Source of the DNA: Cellulomonas phragmiteti
Lineage (GTDB): Bacteria > Actinomycetota > Actinomycetes > Actinomycetales > Cellulomonadaceae
Length of the DNA stretch: 64,000 nucleotides
Direction of reading: 5' to 3'
Assembly (NCBI RefSeq): GCF_016862775.1
Contig: NZ_BONP01000004.1
Location: 1 to 64,000 of the forward strand
Both the position numbers and the translations under genes were made by a program. The notes under the pieces are model-generated. The model was not told the DNA's origin and did no database searches. It was given only the letters and a program-made list of their open reading frames with translations. This document shows positions 47,042 to 55,476 of this stretch, piece after piece (the first letter of the stretch is position 1; every line of letters starts with the position of its first letter).

Positions 47042-50000
47042 CGCGGCCCCCGCTCCAGGCCGAGCGTCGGGCGCCCGAGGACGGGCCGGGGACGCGGCTG
47101 CAGCACCGGGGTGCCGTCCGCGGCCTTGCGCAGGCACTCGAGCACCTTGTCCAGGTCCGTGCCGTGCTCCTGCAGCGCGGCGTCGACCGCCTTGGCGATC
47201 TTCGGGTGGCGCCGCAGCACCTCGGCGAGCGCCTTGAGACGCTCCGGGCAGCCGCCCTCGCCGTCCTTCGGCGGCTCGGGGTCGCCCTCGGGCGGCCGGG
47301 GTGCGTAGATCGACCCGGTGACCAGCTGCTCACGCGTGAAGCGCTCACGGTGCAGCGAGCGGCCCTCGGCGACGACCCGGAACCGGTACACGCCGTAGTG
47401 CTTGCCCACGTAGTCGGCCTCGAAGACCCCGCCGCCGGTGGAGGTGAGCGTGATCTCGTCCTTGCCGCCGGGGCCGGTGAGCTCGGCGCGGACCCGCGCG
47501 CGGTCGCCGTCCACGGGCAGGTCGTACTCGGCCAGCCGGGCGACCAGGTGCAGGGTCGACCCGGGGTCGATCGCCTTCTGGTGCAGCGAGGCGGTGAACG
47601 TCAGGCTCGACCGGGTGTGGACCTCGACCGCGTAGCGGGCGCCGTGGGTGACGGCCTCCTTGTAGCCGGCGTGGTCCGTCTTCTCCAAGCGCTGGAGCCA
47701 CTGGGCGAAGCCGCCCCGGTCGACCTCGAGGACCGCGGTCCACTCCCCGCCCCAGTGCTCGCCGCCCCCGCCGTCCACGTACGGCAGCGAGAGCCGGTAG
47801 TAGGCGACGTTCGCGCCGGTCACGTAGCTGACGCCCGGGGTGGCGGGCGTGATCGTCTCGCCGGCGGGCGTCACCAGGGAGTAGCGGACGACCCCGGGGG
47901 CGGGGGTGAGCAGGATCGCGTCCGTGGCCGCGTCGGCCCGGGACAGCCGGAACGGCACCTTGACGGTGTCGCCGGGGCGCACGAACCCGTCGGGGTCCAG
48001 CACGATCTGCTCGTTGCTGACCCCGGCCAGGATCTGCAGGTAGTACTTGGCGAGCAGGAACCGCTCGTCGGGGGACAGGACGCCGGTCATCGTCACGTAG
48101 CCGCCCGTGCCGTTGGTCAGCGCGGCCAGCTTGGTCGGGTCGATCGCGGACGCCTCGCCCAGGCCGATCGCGAACACCGTGTCGTCGATGCTGCCGGCGA
48201 CGTCCGCGATGAACGCCGGGGCGTTCTCCTGGCCGTCGGTGAGGACGATCATCGCCGTGGTGTCGTAGTCGGTCGTCACCGCGTCGAGCAGGGTGCCGGC
48301 GGAGGCGACGCCGTCGCCGATCGAGGTCGCGCCCGCGGCGTTCGGGGTGTGGGAGGCCACGGCGGCGGCCGCCTGCGCGCGTCCGGGACCGAAGATCTCC
48401 GGGCCCGCGTCGGTGACGAGCATCGCGACGTCCGCGTCGTGGTCGAAGCGCACGACGCCGATGCCGGTGTCCGGCTTGAGCAGGTCCACCAGGACGTTGG
48501 CGGACTCCCGCAGCACCTCGACGCGGGTGCGGCCGTCGCCGGCGCCCCAGGCCATCGACCCGGACTTGTCCATCACCATGACGACGGCGGCGGTGGGCCG
48601 CTCGATGGTGTTCGCCGAGATCGTGACCGTCCACTCCTCGCCCGTCAGCACGGAGCGGACCACGATCTCGCCGGTCGCGGTGTCACCGGCCGACGTGCCC
48701 GTGTACGTGAGCCAGATGCGCGCGTGGGCGGTCGTGCCGATGCCCGGCGCGGGGACGGTCACCGACGGGCCGAGCAGCAGCGAGAAGGACCCGGCCGGGC
48801 CCGTCAGGACCGTAGGACCGGACACCACCTCGAACGTCAGGTCCTCGATGCCGGACACCTCCCACACCACGGCGCGGGCCGTGGTCTCGTCCTCCGGGAC
48901 GTCGTTGAACGTCACGTGCGGCGTGAGGAGCTGGACCCGCCGGGCGGCGGCGCGCACGGCGGCGAACGCGTTGACCCGGCCGAACCCGTAGTCGTCGTTG
49001 TGCCCCGCCGCGTCGTAGACGACCCCGCCGACCTGGTCGGCGGTGTCCCGCATGATCTGCCGCAGCTGGTCGCGCGTGAGGTCGGGGTCGGCGGACAGGG
49101 CCAGGGCGGCGCAGCCCGCGGCGCACGGGGCGGCGAACGACGTGCCGGTGCTGGGCCCGTAGGTGTTGCCGGAGTTGGAGCTGACGACGGCGACCCCGGG
49201 GGCGATGAGCTCGACCTCGGGCCCGCGCGCGGCGTTGTCCTCCAGGTCGTCGCGCGTCGAGCGGACGACCGCGATCACGTCGGGGTGGGACACGACCAGG
49301 TCGAGGCTCACGTCCACGTTGGTGCCGTTGCTCGCGGCCCAGAAGATGGCCGTGCCCAGCCCGCCGCGTCCGTTGGCCGCGGAGGCCTCGATGGCGAGCT
49401 CGAGCACCGTGGTCAGGGCCCAGTTCGCGCCGTTCGGGCCCAGGCTGGACACGATGATGTCCGCGCCCGACGCCGGGTCGGCCGCCGGGACCTCCAGGGA
49501 CGGGTCGGCCGCGTACGCGATGGCTCGCGCGAGCGTGGTCTGCGTGCCGACCTGGTCGTTGAGGCAGGCGACGAGCATGAGCTCGGCCTGCGGGGCCGCG
49601 CCCACGCCGCCGCGGCCGTTGCCCTCGCGGGCGCCGACCATGCCGGCGCAGAACGTGCCGTGGTTGGAGCCCGGCATCCCGGCCGTGCCCGCGGTGAACG
49701 TCGCGGGGCCGCCCCCGGAGAAGAACCCGGAGCCGGCGCCGACGCCCGCGGCGAGGTCCTCGTGGGCGGCGTCGAACCCGTTGTCGACCACCGCGACCCG
49801 GATCCCCGCGCCGCGGGTGTGGTCCCACGCGGCCTCGGCGGACACGTCGGCCCCGGCGGTGCCGCCGGCCTGCCCGGTGTTGCTCCACTGCCACTGGCCG
49901 CCGTACTCGGGGTCCGTCGGCGTGAACCGCTGCGGCACGTGCTCGACGAACGACGGCTCGGCGAACACGAACCGCGGGTCGTCGTGCAGGGCGACCGACG

Positions 50001-50466
50001 CGTCCAGGGCGTCGCCGGTGGTGCTGCGCACCTCGAACAGGTGCGGGGCGAACCGCAGCTCGGTGAGCACCGTCAGGCCGGTGGCCGCCAGGGCGGCGTC
50101 CACGTCGGCGCGGTCGAGCGCCGGGTCGAGCTGGACCGTCAGCACGTCGGTGGCGATGACGGCGCGGCCGTCCTCGTTGACGACGAGCGTGCCGGCCGCG
50201 TCGGCGTCGTCGGGGACCTCCCCGCCCCGGACGGCCGCGCGCGTGGCCGCGTCGGACGTCACGACGTGCCAGCCGGCGCGCGCGAACGCGTCCAGGGTGT
50301 CGTCGTCGAGCGCAGGGCTGGCCTCGCGGACGTCGGCGCGGTCGTCCGCGGCCTGGCGTCCGACCGGGCCCGGTGCGTCGCCCGGCTCGGTGACGCGGAC
50401 GGCGACGACGGTGTCGACCTCCTCGACCTCGACCGGCCGGTCCTTGCGGTAGTAGCGGCGGTTCAT
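47038..50466 (-). CDS. S8 subtilisin-like protease fused to beta-sandwich and vWA domains
   Basis: An 1142-aa protein, first gene of the seven-gene array. About residues 1-195 form an N-terminal region with propeptide-like strands. The S8 domain is about 200-510: D228 (VAVVDNG), H269 (NHGTFCAGMVGA), N380 (AASN) and S443 (GTSFAAPCAAG). About 520-620 is a beta-sandwich, 625-825 a vWA domain with MIDAS DKSGS (633-637) and TDGQEN (743-748), and the rest are further beta domains (EHWGGEWTAVLEVDRGG) with a helical Lys/Glu-rich end. No signal peptide or anchor. Divergent from an S66 peptidase gene across a 115-bp promoter region. Confidence 0.9.
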   Translation of the reverse strand: MNRRYYRKDRPVEVEEVDTVVAVRVTEPGDAPGPVGRQAADDRADVREASPALDDDTLDAFARAGWHVVTSDAATRAAVRGGEVPDDADAAGTLVVNEDGRAVIATDVLTVQLDPALDRADVDAALAATGLTVLTELRFAPHLFEVRSTTGDALDASVALHDDPRFVFAEPSFVEHVPQRFTPTDPEYGGQWQWSNTGQAGGTAGADVSAEAAWDHTRGAGIRVAVVDNGFDAAHEDLAAGVGAGSGFFSGGGPATFTAGTAGMPGSNHGTFCAGMVGAREGNGRGGVGAAPQAELMLVACLNDQVGTQTTLARAIAYAADPSLEVPAADPASGADIIVSSLGPNGANWALTTVLELAIEASAANGRGGLGTAIFWAASNGTNVDVSLDLVVSHPDVIAVVRSTRDDLEDNAARGPEVELIAPGVAVVSSNSGNTYGPSTGTSFAAPCAAGCAALALSADPDLTRDQLRQIMRDTADQVGGVVYDAAGHNDDYGFGRVNAFAAVRAAARRVQLLTPHVTFNDVPEDETTARAVVWEVSGIEDLTFEVVSGPTVLTGPAGSFSLLLGPSVTVPAPGIGTTAHARIWLTYTGTSAGDTATGEIVVRSVLTGEEWTVTISANTIERPTAAVVMVMDKSGSMAWGAGDGRTRVEVLRESANVLVDLLKPDTGIGVVRFDHDADVAMLVTDAGPEIFGPGRAQAAAAVASHTPNAAGATSIGDGVASAGTLLDAVTTDYDTTAMIVLTDGQENAPAFIADVAGSIDDTVFAIGLGEASAIDPTKLAALTNGTGGYVTMTGVLSPDERFLLAKYYLQILAGVSNEQIVLDPDGFVRPGDTVKVPFRLSRADAATDAILLTPAPGVVRYSLVTPAGETITPATPGVSYVTGANVAYYRLSLPYVDGGGGEHWGGEWTAVLEVDRGGFAQWLQRLEKTDHAGYKEAVTHGARYAVEVHTRSSLTFTASLHQKAIDPGSTLHLVARLAEYDLPVDGDRARVRAELTGPGGKDEITLTSTGGGVFEADYVGKHYGVYRFRVVAEGRSLHRERFTREQLVTGSIYAPRPPEGDPEPPKDGEGGCPERLKALAEVLRRHPKIAKAVDAALQEHGTDLDKVLECLRKAADGTPVLQPRPRPVLGRPTLGLERGPR

Positions 50467-50581
50467 CTCGGTACCCCCCTGTCGACGGGACGGCCCTCAC
50501 CGACCCACGTGCGCACAGGAGGCAGGCCGCGGTGGGCTGATACGGCGTCCGCGGCGCGGGGGCCCCTGCTTGGATGGGGGG

Positions 50582-51625
50582 ATGTCGTCCCTCGTCCTGC
50601 CGCCCAAGCTCGTCCCCGGTGACCGCGTCGCGGTGGTCTCGCCGTCGTTCGCCGCCCCCGCGGTCGCCGCGGCCGTGCACGAGCAGGCGATGCGGCGGCT
50701 GGTCGACGTCACGGGCCTCGTGCCCGTGGAGTACCCGACGACGCGGCAGCTCGGCGCGTCCCCGCAGGACCGGGCGCGCGACCTGAACGCGGCGTTCGCC
50801 GACCCGTCCATCCGCGCGGTGCTGGCGACGATCGGCGGCGAGGACCAGATCACGGTCGTGCCGCACCTCGACGCCGACGCCGTCCGGGCGGACCCCAAGC
50901 CGTTCCTCGGCTACAGCGACAACACGAACCTGCTGAGCTGGCTGTGGCAGCAGGGCGTCGCGGGCTTCCACGGCGGCTCGACGCAGGTGCACCTGGGGCC
51001 GGGCCCCGAGGTGGACGAGGTGCACCGCGCCTCGCTGCGCGCGGCCCTCCTCACCGGGGAGACGCTCACGCTGACCGAGCCGGGCGAGTCGCAGGACCTG
51101 GGCCACGCCTGGTCCGACCCGCGCGCCCTCACCGAGCACGGCGTGCGCACGCCCACCGAGCCGTGGACGTGGGCCGGGCCGGCGCGCGCCGTCACGGGAC
51201 GGACGTGGGGCGGCTGCCTCGAGGTGCTCGACTGGCTCGCCCTGGCGGACCGGTTCCCGCCGACCGCGGCGCTGGAGGGCGCGATCCTGCTGCTGGAGAC
51301 CAGCGAGGAGCTGCCGTCGGCCGGGACGGTCCGGCGCTGGGTGCGCGCGCTGGGCGAGCGCGGCCTGCTGGCGGCCGTCGCGGGCGTGTGCGTCGCCCGG
51401 CCGCCCGTCACCAGCTTCGAGGTGAGCCTCGACGCCGACGAGCGGGCACGTCGCCGCGCGGAGCAGCGGGACGCCGTCGTCGAGGAGGTCGCCCGGTACA
51501 ACCCCGGGGCCGTCGTGTGCATCGGGGTGCCGTTCGGTCACACGCAGCCGCAGTGGATCGTCCCGTACGGCGGGCTCATGACGCTCGACGGTGCGAGCCG
51601 GACCGTGACGGCCTCGTACGCCTGA
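50582..51625 (+). CDS. S66 family peptidase (LD-carboxypeptidase/MccF-like)
   Basis: A 347-aa protein. S66 blocks: PGDRVAVVSPSFA, IRAVLATIGGEDQITVVPHLD, FLGYSDNTNLL (nucleophile Ser), GFHGGSTQ, GRTWGGCLEVL, ILLLETSEELPS (Glu) and GVPFGHTQPQWIVPYG (His). S66 enzymes cleave LD-peptides of peptidoglycan recycling or inactivate microcin C-like nucleotide peptides. TTGGAT 6 nt before ATG 50582 suggests a leaderless transcript. Divergent from the protease array. Confidence 0.9.
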   Translation: MSSLVLPPKLVPGDRVAVVSPSFAAPAVAAAVHEQAMRRLVDVTGLVPVEYPTTRQLGASPQDRARDLNAAFADPSIRAVLATIGGEDQITVVPHLDADAVRADPKPFLGYSDNTNLLSWLWQQGVAGFHGGSTQVHLGPGPEVDEVHRASLRAALLTGETLTLTEPGESQDLGHAWSDPRALTEHGVRTPTEPWTWAGPARAVTGRTWGGCLEVLDWLALADRFPPTAALEGAILLLETSEELPSAGTVRRWVRALGERGLLAAVAGVCVARPPVTSFEVSLDADERARRRAEQRDAVVEEVARYNPGAVVCIGVPFGHTQPQWIVPYGGLMTLDGASRTVTASYA

Positions 51626-51661
51626 CCCGGCGCGTCCGGCGCCAGGGGGACCGTCGCGTCC

Positions 51662-52276
51662 TCAGCCTCGGACGGCCGCCAGGGCCTCGTCCCACAGGTC
51701 CTCGAGGGGCGCGGCGCCGTCGAGGGCGAGCCAGGTCTCGGACGCGGTGTCGAGGCAGACCACGGCGGTCGCGACGATCGCGGCGGCGCGGTGCTGGGCC
51801 GACGCGTCGCTCACGCCGGCGGCGCGCAGCCGGGCGGCGAGCTCGGGGACGAGGAGCTCGCGCCAGGCCAGCTGCTTCTCCAGGTGGCGCGCCCGCAGCG
51901 TGGGGCTGTCGTGCAGCATGCGGCCCAGCGTCAGCTCGGACTCCCGCGAGGAGGCGTCCTCGCCCTGCCGCAGTGCGAGGAACGCGGCGCGGACCGCCTC
52001 CCAGGGGGGCTCCTCGACGGGCCGGCGGGCGAGCTCCGCCGCGACCCGTCGACCTCGCTCGAGCAGGTCCCCGAGGACGACGTCCTCCTTGGTGGCGAAG
52101 TAGCGGAAGAAGGACCGGCGGGAGATCCCGGCCGCCTCGACGATCTGGTCGATCGTCGTGGCCTCGAACCCCTCCCGCAGGAAGAGGTCCATCGCGGCCG
52201 TGGAGATCTCCTGCCGGACCGCCCGGCGGGTGCGGTCCCGCAGCCCGGGCGGGACGGTGTCCGTCGTCGTGTCCAC
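51662..52276 (-). CDS. TetR-family repressor
   Basis: A 204-aa protein with HTH about 18-65 (ISTAAMDLFLREGFEATTIDQIVEAAGISRRSFFRYFATKEDVVLGDL), of the type with SRRSFFRYF common in actinobacteria. TAGGAT lies 6 nt before GTG 52276. It is divergent from an SDR gene, and an inverted repeat at 52314-52349 covers the SDR promoter, so it probably represses that gene. Confidence 0.9.
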   Translation of the reverse strand: MDTTTDTVPPGLRDRTRRAVRQEISTAAMDLFLREGFEATTIDQIVEAAGISRRSFFRYFATKEDVVLGDLLERGRRVAAELARRPVEEPPWEAVRAAFLALRQGEDASSRESELTLGRMLHDSPTLRARHLEKQLAWRELLVPELAARLRAAGVSDASAQHRAAAIVATAVVCLDTASETWLALDGAAPLEDLWDEALAAVRG

Positions 52277-52313
52277 GGCCCCATCCTAGGCCGCTCGGCT
52301 CGCAGGCGCGGAT

Positions 52314-52349
52314 GTGGCACTCGGTGTCATATTCGCGTTATGGTGCCAC
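52314..52349. promoter_or_regulatory. Inverted repeat over the SDR promoter
   Basis: GTGGCAC (52314-52320) and GTGCCAC (52343-52349) are perfect 7-bp arms; GTGTCAT-like half-sites lie between them. The right arm lies between TATGGT (the -10 of the leaderless SDR gene) and its ATG at 52351, so a TetR dimer pair bound here would block it. Confidence 0.57.
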
Positions 52350-52350
52350 C

Positions 52351-53181
52351 ATGACGGCTCTCGACTACTCCAGCCAGACCACGATCGTCACGGGCGCGAG
52401 CTCCGGGATCGGTGCCGCCCTCGCACGCCGACTGGCCGCCCGGGGCTCCGACCTGGTCCTCGTCGCACGCCGCGTCGACCGGCTCGAGCACCTCGCCGCC
52501 GAGCTGCGCGACGCCCACGGCACACGCGTCGAGGTCGTGGGCCTCGACCTCGCGGCACCGCACCCCGGTGCCGCCCTCGCGGCCGAGCTCGACCGGCGCG
52601 GGGTGCGCGTCACGAGCCTGGTCAACAACGCGGGGTTCGGCACCGACGGGGCGTTCGCCGACGAGGACCCCGCGCAGCTCGCCTCGCTCGTCGCCGTCAA
52701 CGTCGGTGCCGTCGTGGACGTCACGCGCGCGTTCGTCGGGCCCCTGTCCGCCGCGGGCACGGGGTTCCTGGTCAACGTCGCCAGCGTGGCCGCCTACCAG
52801 CCGATCCCCGGCATGGCCGTCTACGCGGCGAGCAAGGCGTTCGTCCTCAGCCTCACCGAGGCCCTGTGGTGGGAGCTGCGGGGGACGGGCGTCCGCACCC
52901 TGGCCTTCTCCCCGGGCCTGACCCGCACCGAGTTCTTCGACCAGATCGGCACCGCGCAGTACGGCGACGACTTCCAGAGCCCCGAGCAGGTCGCGGACGC
53001 CGTCCTGCGCGCTCTCGACCGCCGCCGCCCCGCACCGAGCGCCACGGCGCGACGACGTGACGCTGTCGCGACGGTCCTCAGCCGGCTGCTGAGCAGGCGG
53101 GCCGTCGTGACGGCCACCGCGCGGGTCGCGGGTGCCGAGCGGCTCATGGACGGGTCGCGAGCGGGTGCGTCGCTCCCGTGA
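52351..53181 (+). CDS. SDR-family oxidoreductase
   Basis: A 276-aa short-chain dehydrogenase. Cofactor motif TGASSGIG, NNAGFG, Ser in VNVASVAAYQ and catalytic YAASK. C-terminal ~40 residues are basic and extend beyond the core domain. Resembles the DltE/YqjQ-like SDR group. TATGGT 6 nt before ATG 52351 indicates a leaderless transcript. Under the divergent TetR. Confidence 0.9.
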   Translation: MTALDYSSQTTIVTGASSGIGAALARRLAARGSDLVLVARRVDRLEHLAAELRDAHGTRVEVVGLDLAAPHPGAALAAELDRRGVRVTSLVNNAGFGTDGAFADEDPAQLASLVAVNVGAVVDVTRAFVGPLSAAGTGFLVNVASVAAYQPIPGMAVYAASKAFVLSLTEALWWELRGTGVRTLAFSPGLTRTEFFDQIGTAQYGDDFQSPEQVADAVLRALDRRRPAPSATARRRDAVATVLSRLLSRRAVVTATARVAGAERLMDGSRAGASLP

Positions 53182-53220
53182 CGCGGTCGGCCGCGCCGGC
53201 CGGCCGGTAGGTTGGCGCGC

Positions 53221-53493
53221 GTGCCCACCGAGCAGCTGACCTTCACCACGACCATCGGCGTCGACGTCAAGGGCGAGACGTGGAGCTGCGTGGAGATCCC
53301 CGGGTCGGCGGAGTTCCTCGGCACCCGCCGCACCGTGCGCGTCGACGCCACGGTCGACGACGTGGTGCTCGAGAACGTCGGCGCGATGGTCACCGGGACC
53401 GGCGGGCACATGGTGTCCCTCAGCGCCAAGGTGCGCGCGGCGCTCGGCAAGGACGTTGGCGACAGCGTCGACGTGACGATCACCCGGCGGTAG
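53221..53493 (+). CDS. DUF1905 domain protein
   Basis: A 90-aa beta-barrel-like protein: FTTTIGVDVKGETWSCVEIPGSAEFLGTRRTVRVDATVD, then MVTGTGGHMVSLSAKVRAALGKDVGDSVDVTI, the standard DUF1905 pattern. Function unknown. TAGGTT is 7 nt before GTG 53221. A longer paralogue occurs at 57514-57939. Confidence 0.86.
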   Translation: MPTEQLTFTTTIGVDVKGETWSCVEIPGSAEFLGTRRTVRVDATVDDVVLENVGAMVTGTGGHMVSLSAKVRAALGKDVGDSVDVTITRR

Positions 53494-53551
53494 CCCTGGC
53501 CGCGCGAGGCTTCGCCGACCGCGCCACCACACCCACCAGTGGAGCAGCCCC

Positions 53552-53926
53552 ATGACCGCGAGCACGGCAGCGACCCGCCAGATCCTGTCCGCTGTCGTGC
53601 TCGCGGTGACCTGCGCTCTCACGACGACGGGCTGCGTCTACGACGCGCCCCCGCCACGATGGGCCGATCTGGTGAACGAGCGCAGGACAGCGGTCACCCT
53701 GACGTTCGACGGCTCGGCCGCAGAGCCCCAGGAGATCCCCGCACGCCAAGGCAACGTCATCCGGTACGAGGGCGAGCCCATCAGGGAAGAGGACGACCCG
53801 TGCGTGGACGTCGGCGCCACGGTGACCGACACGACCACCGGCCAGGTCCTGGGAACCGTCGACCCGCCGATCTGCGCCGAGACCAGGATCTACGTCCGTG
53901 AGGACGGCACCGTCGAGGTGCGCTGA
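53552..53926 (+). CDS. Putative lipoprotein
   Basis: A 124-aa protein. Signal ILSAVVLAVTCALTTTGC with lipobox TTGC (lipidated Cys about residue 28). The mature part is short and beta-rich (AVTLTFDGSAAEPQEI, GATVTDTTTGQVLGTVD, AETRIYVREDGTVEV). GGAG precedes ATG 53552. No family recognised. It may be co-transcribed with the DUF1905 gene. The stretch 53927-54046 after it holds nothing I can name. Confidence 0.75.
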   Translation: MTASTAATRQILSAVVLAVTCALTTTGCVYDAPPPRWADLVNERRTAVTLTFDGSAAEPQEIPARQGNVIRYEGEPIREEDDPCVDVGATVTDTTTGQVLGTVDPPICAETRIYVREDGTVEVR

Positions 53927-54046
53927 CCGTCCGGCCGCCGTCACGCGGACCGAGCGCGAACCAGGGACATCCGCGCATCGGTCGGCCCGCACGAGCGCCG
54001 AGCGCGCGGGGGACGACACCTGCGGTGAGCGGCGACGGTGATGCGG

Positions 54047-54358
54047 TCACCGCCCGGGAGGCGTAGCCGCGAGCACCTGCTCGTAGTGCTCCACCACCGG
54101 GAACGGGTCGTAGAAGTGGTGCAGCAGACGGCGCCACTCCTGGTACCCGGGCGAGCCGCGGAAGCCCACCGTGTGGTCCTCCAGCGACCGCCACGTCACG
54201 AGCAGCAGGTACGTGCCCGGGCGCTCGACGCACCGTGACAGCGTCAGGCCGCCGAAGCCCTCCGTGCTCGCGATGATCGACCTGGCCTGCGCGAACGCCT
54301 CCTCGAACTCGGCCTCCCGGCCCGGGACGACGGACAGCAGCGCGTGCTCGAGGACCAT
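54047..54358 (-). CDS. Antibiotic biosynthesis monooxygenase (ABM) family protein
   Basis: A 103-aa ferredoxin-like fold: MVLEHALLSVVPGREAEFEEAFAQA, GFGGLTLSRCVERPGTYLLLVTWRSLEDHTVGFRGSPGYQEW and LLHHFYDPFPVVEHYEQV. ABM proteins act as cofactor-free oxygenases or heme-degrading relatives; the substrate here is unknown. ATG 54358. Stands alone. Confidence 0.86.
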   Translation of the reverse strand: MVLEHALLSVVPGREAEFEEAFAQARSIIASTEGFGGLTLSRCVERPGTYLLLVTWRSLEDHTVGFRGSPGYQEWRRLLHHFYDPFPVVEHYEQVLAATPPGR

Positions 54359-54523
54359 GCCGCCAGCATCGCAGGGGCTCGTGGTGCACCGCGCCGCACG
54401 TCCACCGGGCGCCTGCATCCTTCGATGCAACCGCCGGTCTTCGTCCCTCCGCCCGGCGCGGCCGCACCCCCCGGATTCCTAGCGTCGGGTCACGTCAGAC
54501 CGACTCCGACGAGAGGGACTCCG

Positions 54524-55471
54524 ATGAGCACCGTCACCGCACCAGCACCCCCGCAGCCACGCGGCGGTGTGCTCGACCCGGTCCGCCGCCACCCGCTGCT
54601 GTCGTTCTTCGTCCTCGCGCTCGGCATGAGCTGGCTCGCGTGGATCCCGTACATCCTGTCGAACCACGGCCTGGGCGTCTGGGACTTCACGTTCCCCGGC
54701 GACTCGGGCGGTCAGCTGCTGGGCATGCTGCCCGGCGCGTACCTCGGGCCCATCGGGTCCGCCCTGCTCGTCACCGCGATCGCCGACGGGCGCCCCGGCC
54801 TGCGCGCGTGGGCGCGCCGCCTGTGGAACTGGAAGGTCAGCTGGAAGTGGTACGCCGGCATCCTGCTCGGCGTCCCGGGGGCGATCATCCTGTCGGGCCT
54901 GGTGCTCACCGGTGGGCAGATGACCCTCGTGAGCGCCACGGTCGTGCCGGGCCTGGTCGCCGGGATGGTCGTCGGGCTGATCTTCCAGATGGTGACGACC
55001 GGCCTCGCCGAGGAGCCGGGCTGGCGCGACTTCGCGCTGCCCCGCATGCAGCGGCTCGTGGGCGCACCCGTGGCGGCCGTGGTCATCGGCGTCCTCTGGG
55101 GCGTGTGGCACCTCCCCCTGTTCCTCACGGCGTGGGGCCAGTGGGACGGCACGGCGGTGCCGTGGTTCCGCCCGTTCGTGTTCGTCGCGTTCTGCGTCGC
55201 GTTCAACGTGGTCATGACGTGGGTGTTCAACCGGACCGGCCAGAGCCTGCCGATGGCGATGCTGCTGCACGTGAGCGTCAACAACTTCGCGTCGGGCCCG
55301 TCGGACATCCTGTTCCCCACGCTGGGCCCCGACATGTTCCAGAACTCGCTGCTGCTGGGTGCCGTGGTCGCGGGGGCGGTCGTCCTCGTCGGCACCCGCG
55401 GTCGGCTCGGCTACCACCCGGAGCCGGTCGCACCCCCCGCCCCGCAGCCCGAGCTCGCGCGTCTATCGTGA
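54524..55471 (+). CDS. CPBP-family intramembrane metalloprotease
   Basis: A 315-aa protein with about eight helices. CPBP (Abi/CAAX protease) motifs: EEPGWRDFALP (EExxxR type), VLWGVWHLPLFL (FxxxH-like) and LLHVSVNN (HxxxN-like), which form the intramembrane metal site. GAGAGGG precedes ATG 54524; TAGCGT at 54480 may be the -10. A TGCATC / GATGCA dyad lies at 54414-54429 in the 165-bp space upstream, which holds nothing else. First gene of an operon with a two-component system. Confidence 0.9.
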   Translation: MSTVTAPAPPQPRGGVLDPVRRHPLLSFFVLALGMSWLAWIPYILSNHGLGVWDFTFPGDSGGQLLGMLPGAYLGPIGSALLVTAIADGRPGLRAWARRLWNWKVSWKWYAGILLGVPGAIILSGLVLTGGQMTLVSATVVPGLVAGMVVGLIFQMVTTGLAEEPGWRDFALPRMQRLVGAPVAAVVIGVLWGVWHLPLFLTAWGQWDGTAVPWFRPFVFVAFCVAFNVVMTWVFNRTGQSLPMAMLLHVSVNNFASGPSDILFPTLGPDMFQNSLLLGAVVAGAVVLVGTRGRLGYHPEPVAPPAPQPELARLS

Positions 55472-55476
55472 CGACG

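Noticed and set aside
46993..50622. A 1209-codon plus-strand open frame opposite the S8-vWA gene
   Set aside because: Composition is that of an antisense shadow; the minus strand carries intact S8 and vWA motifs.
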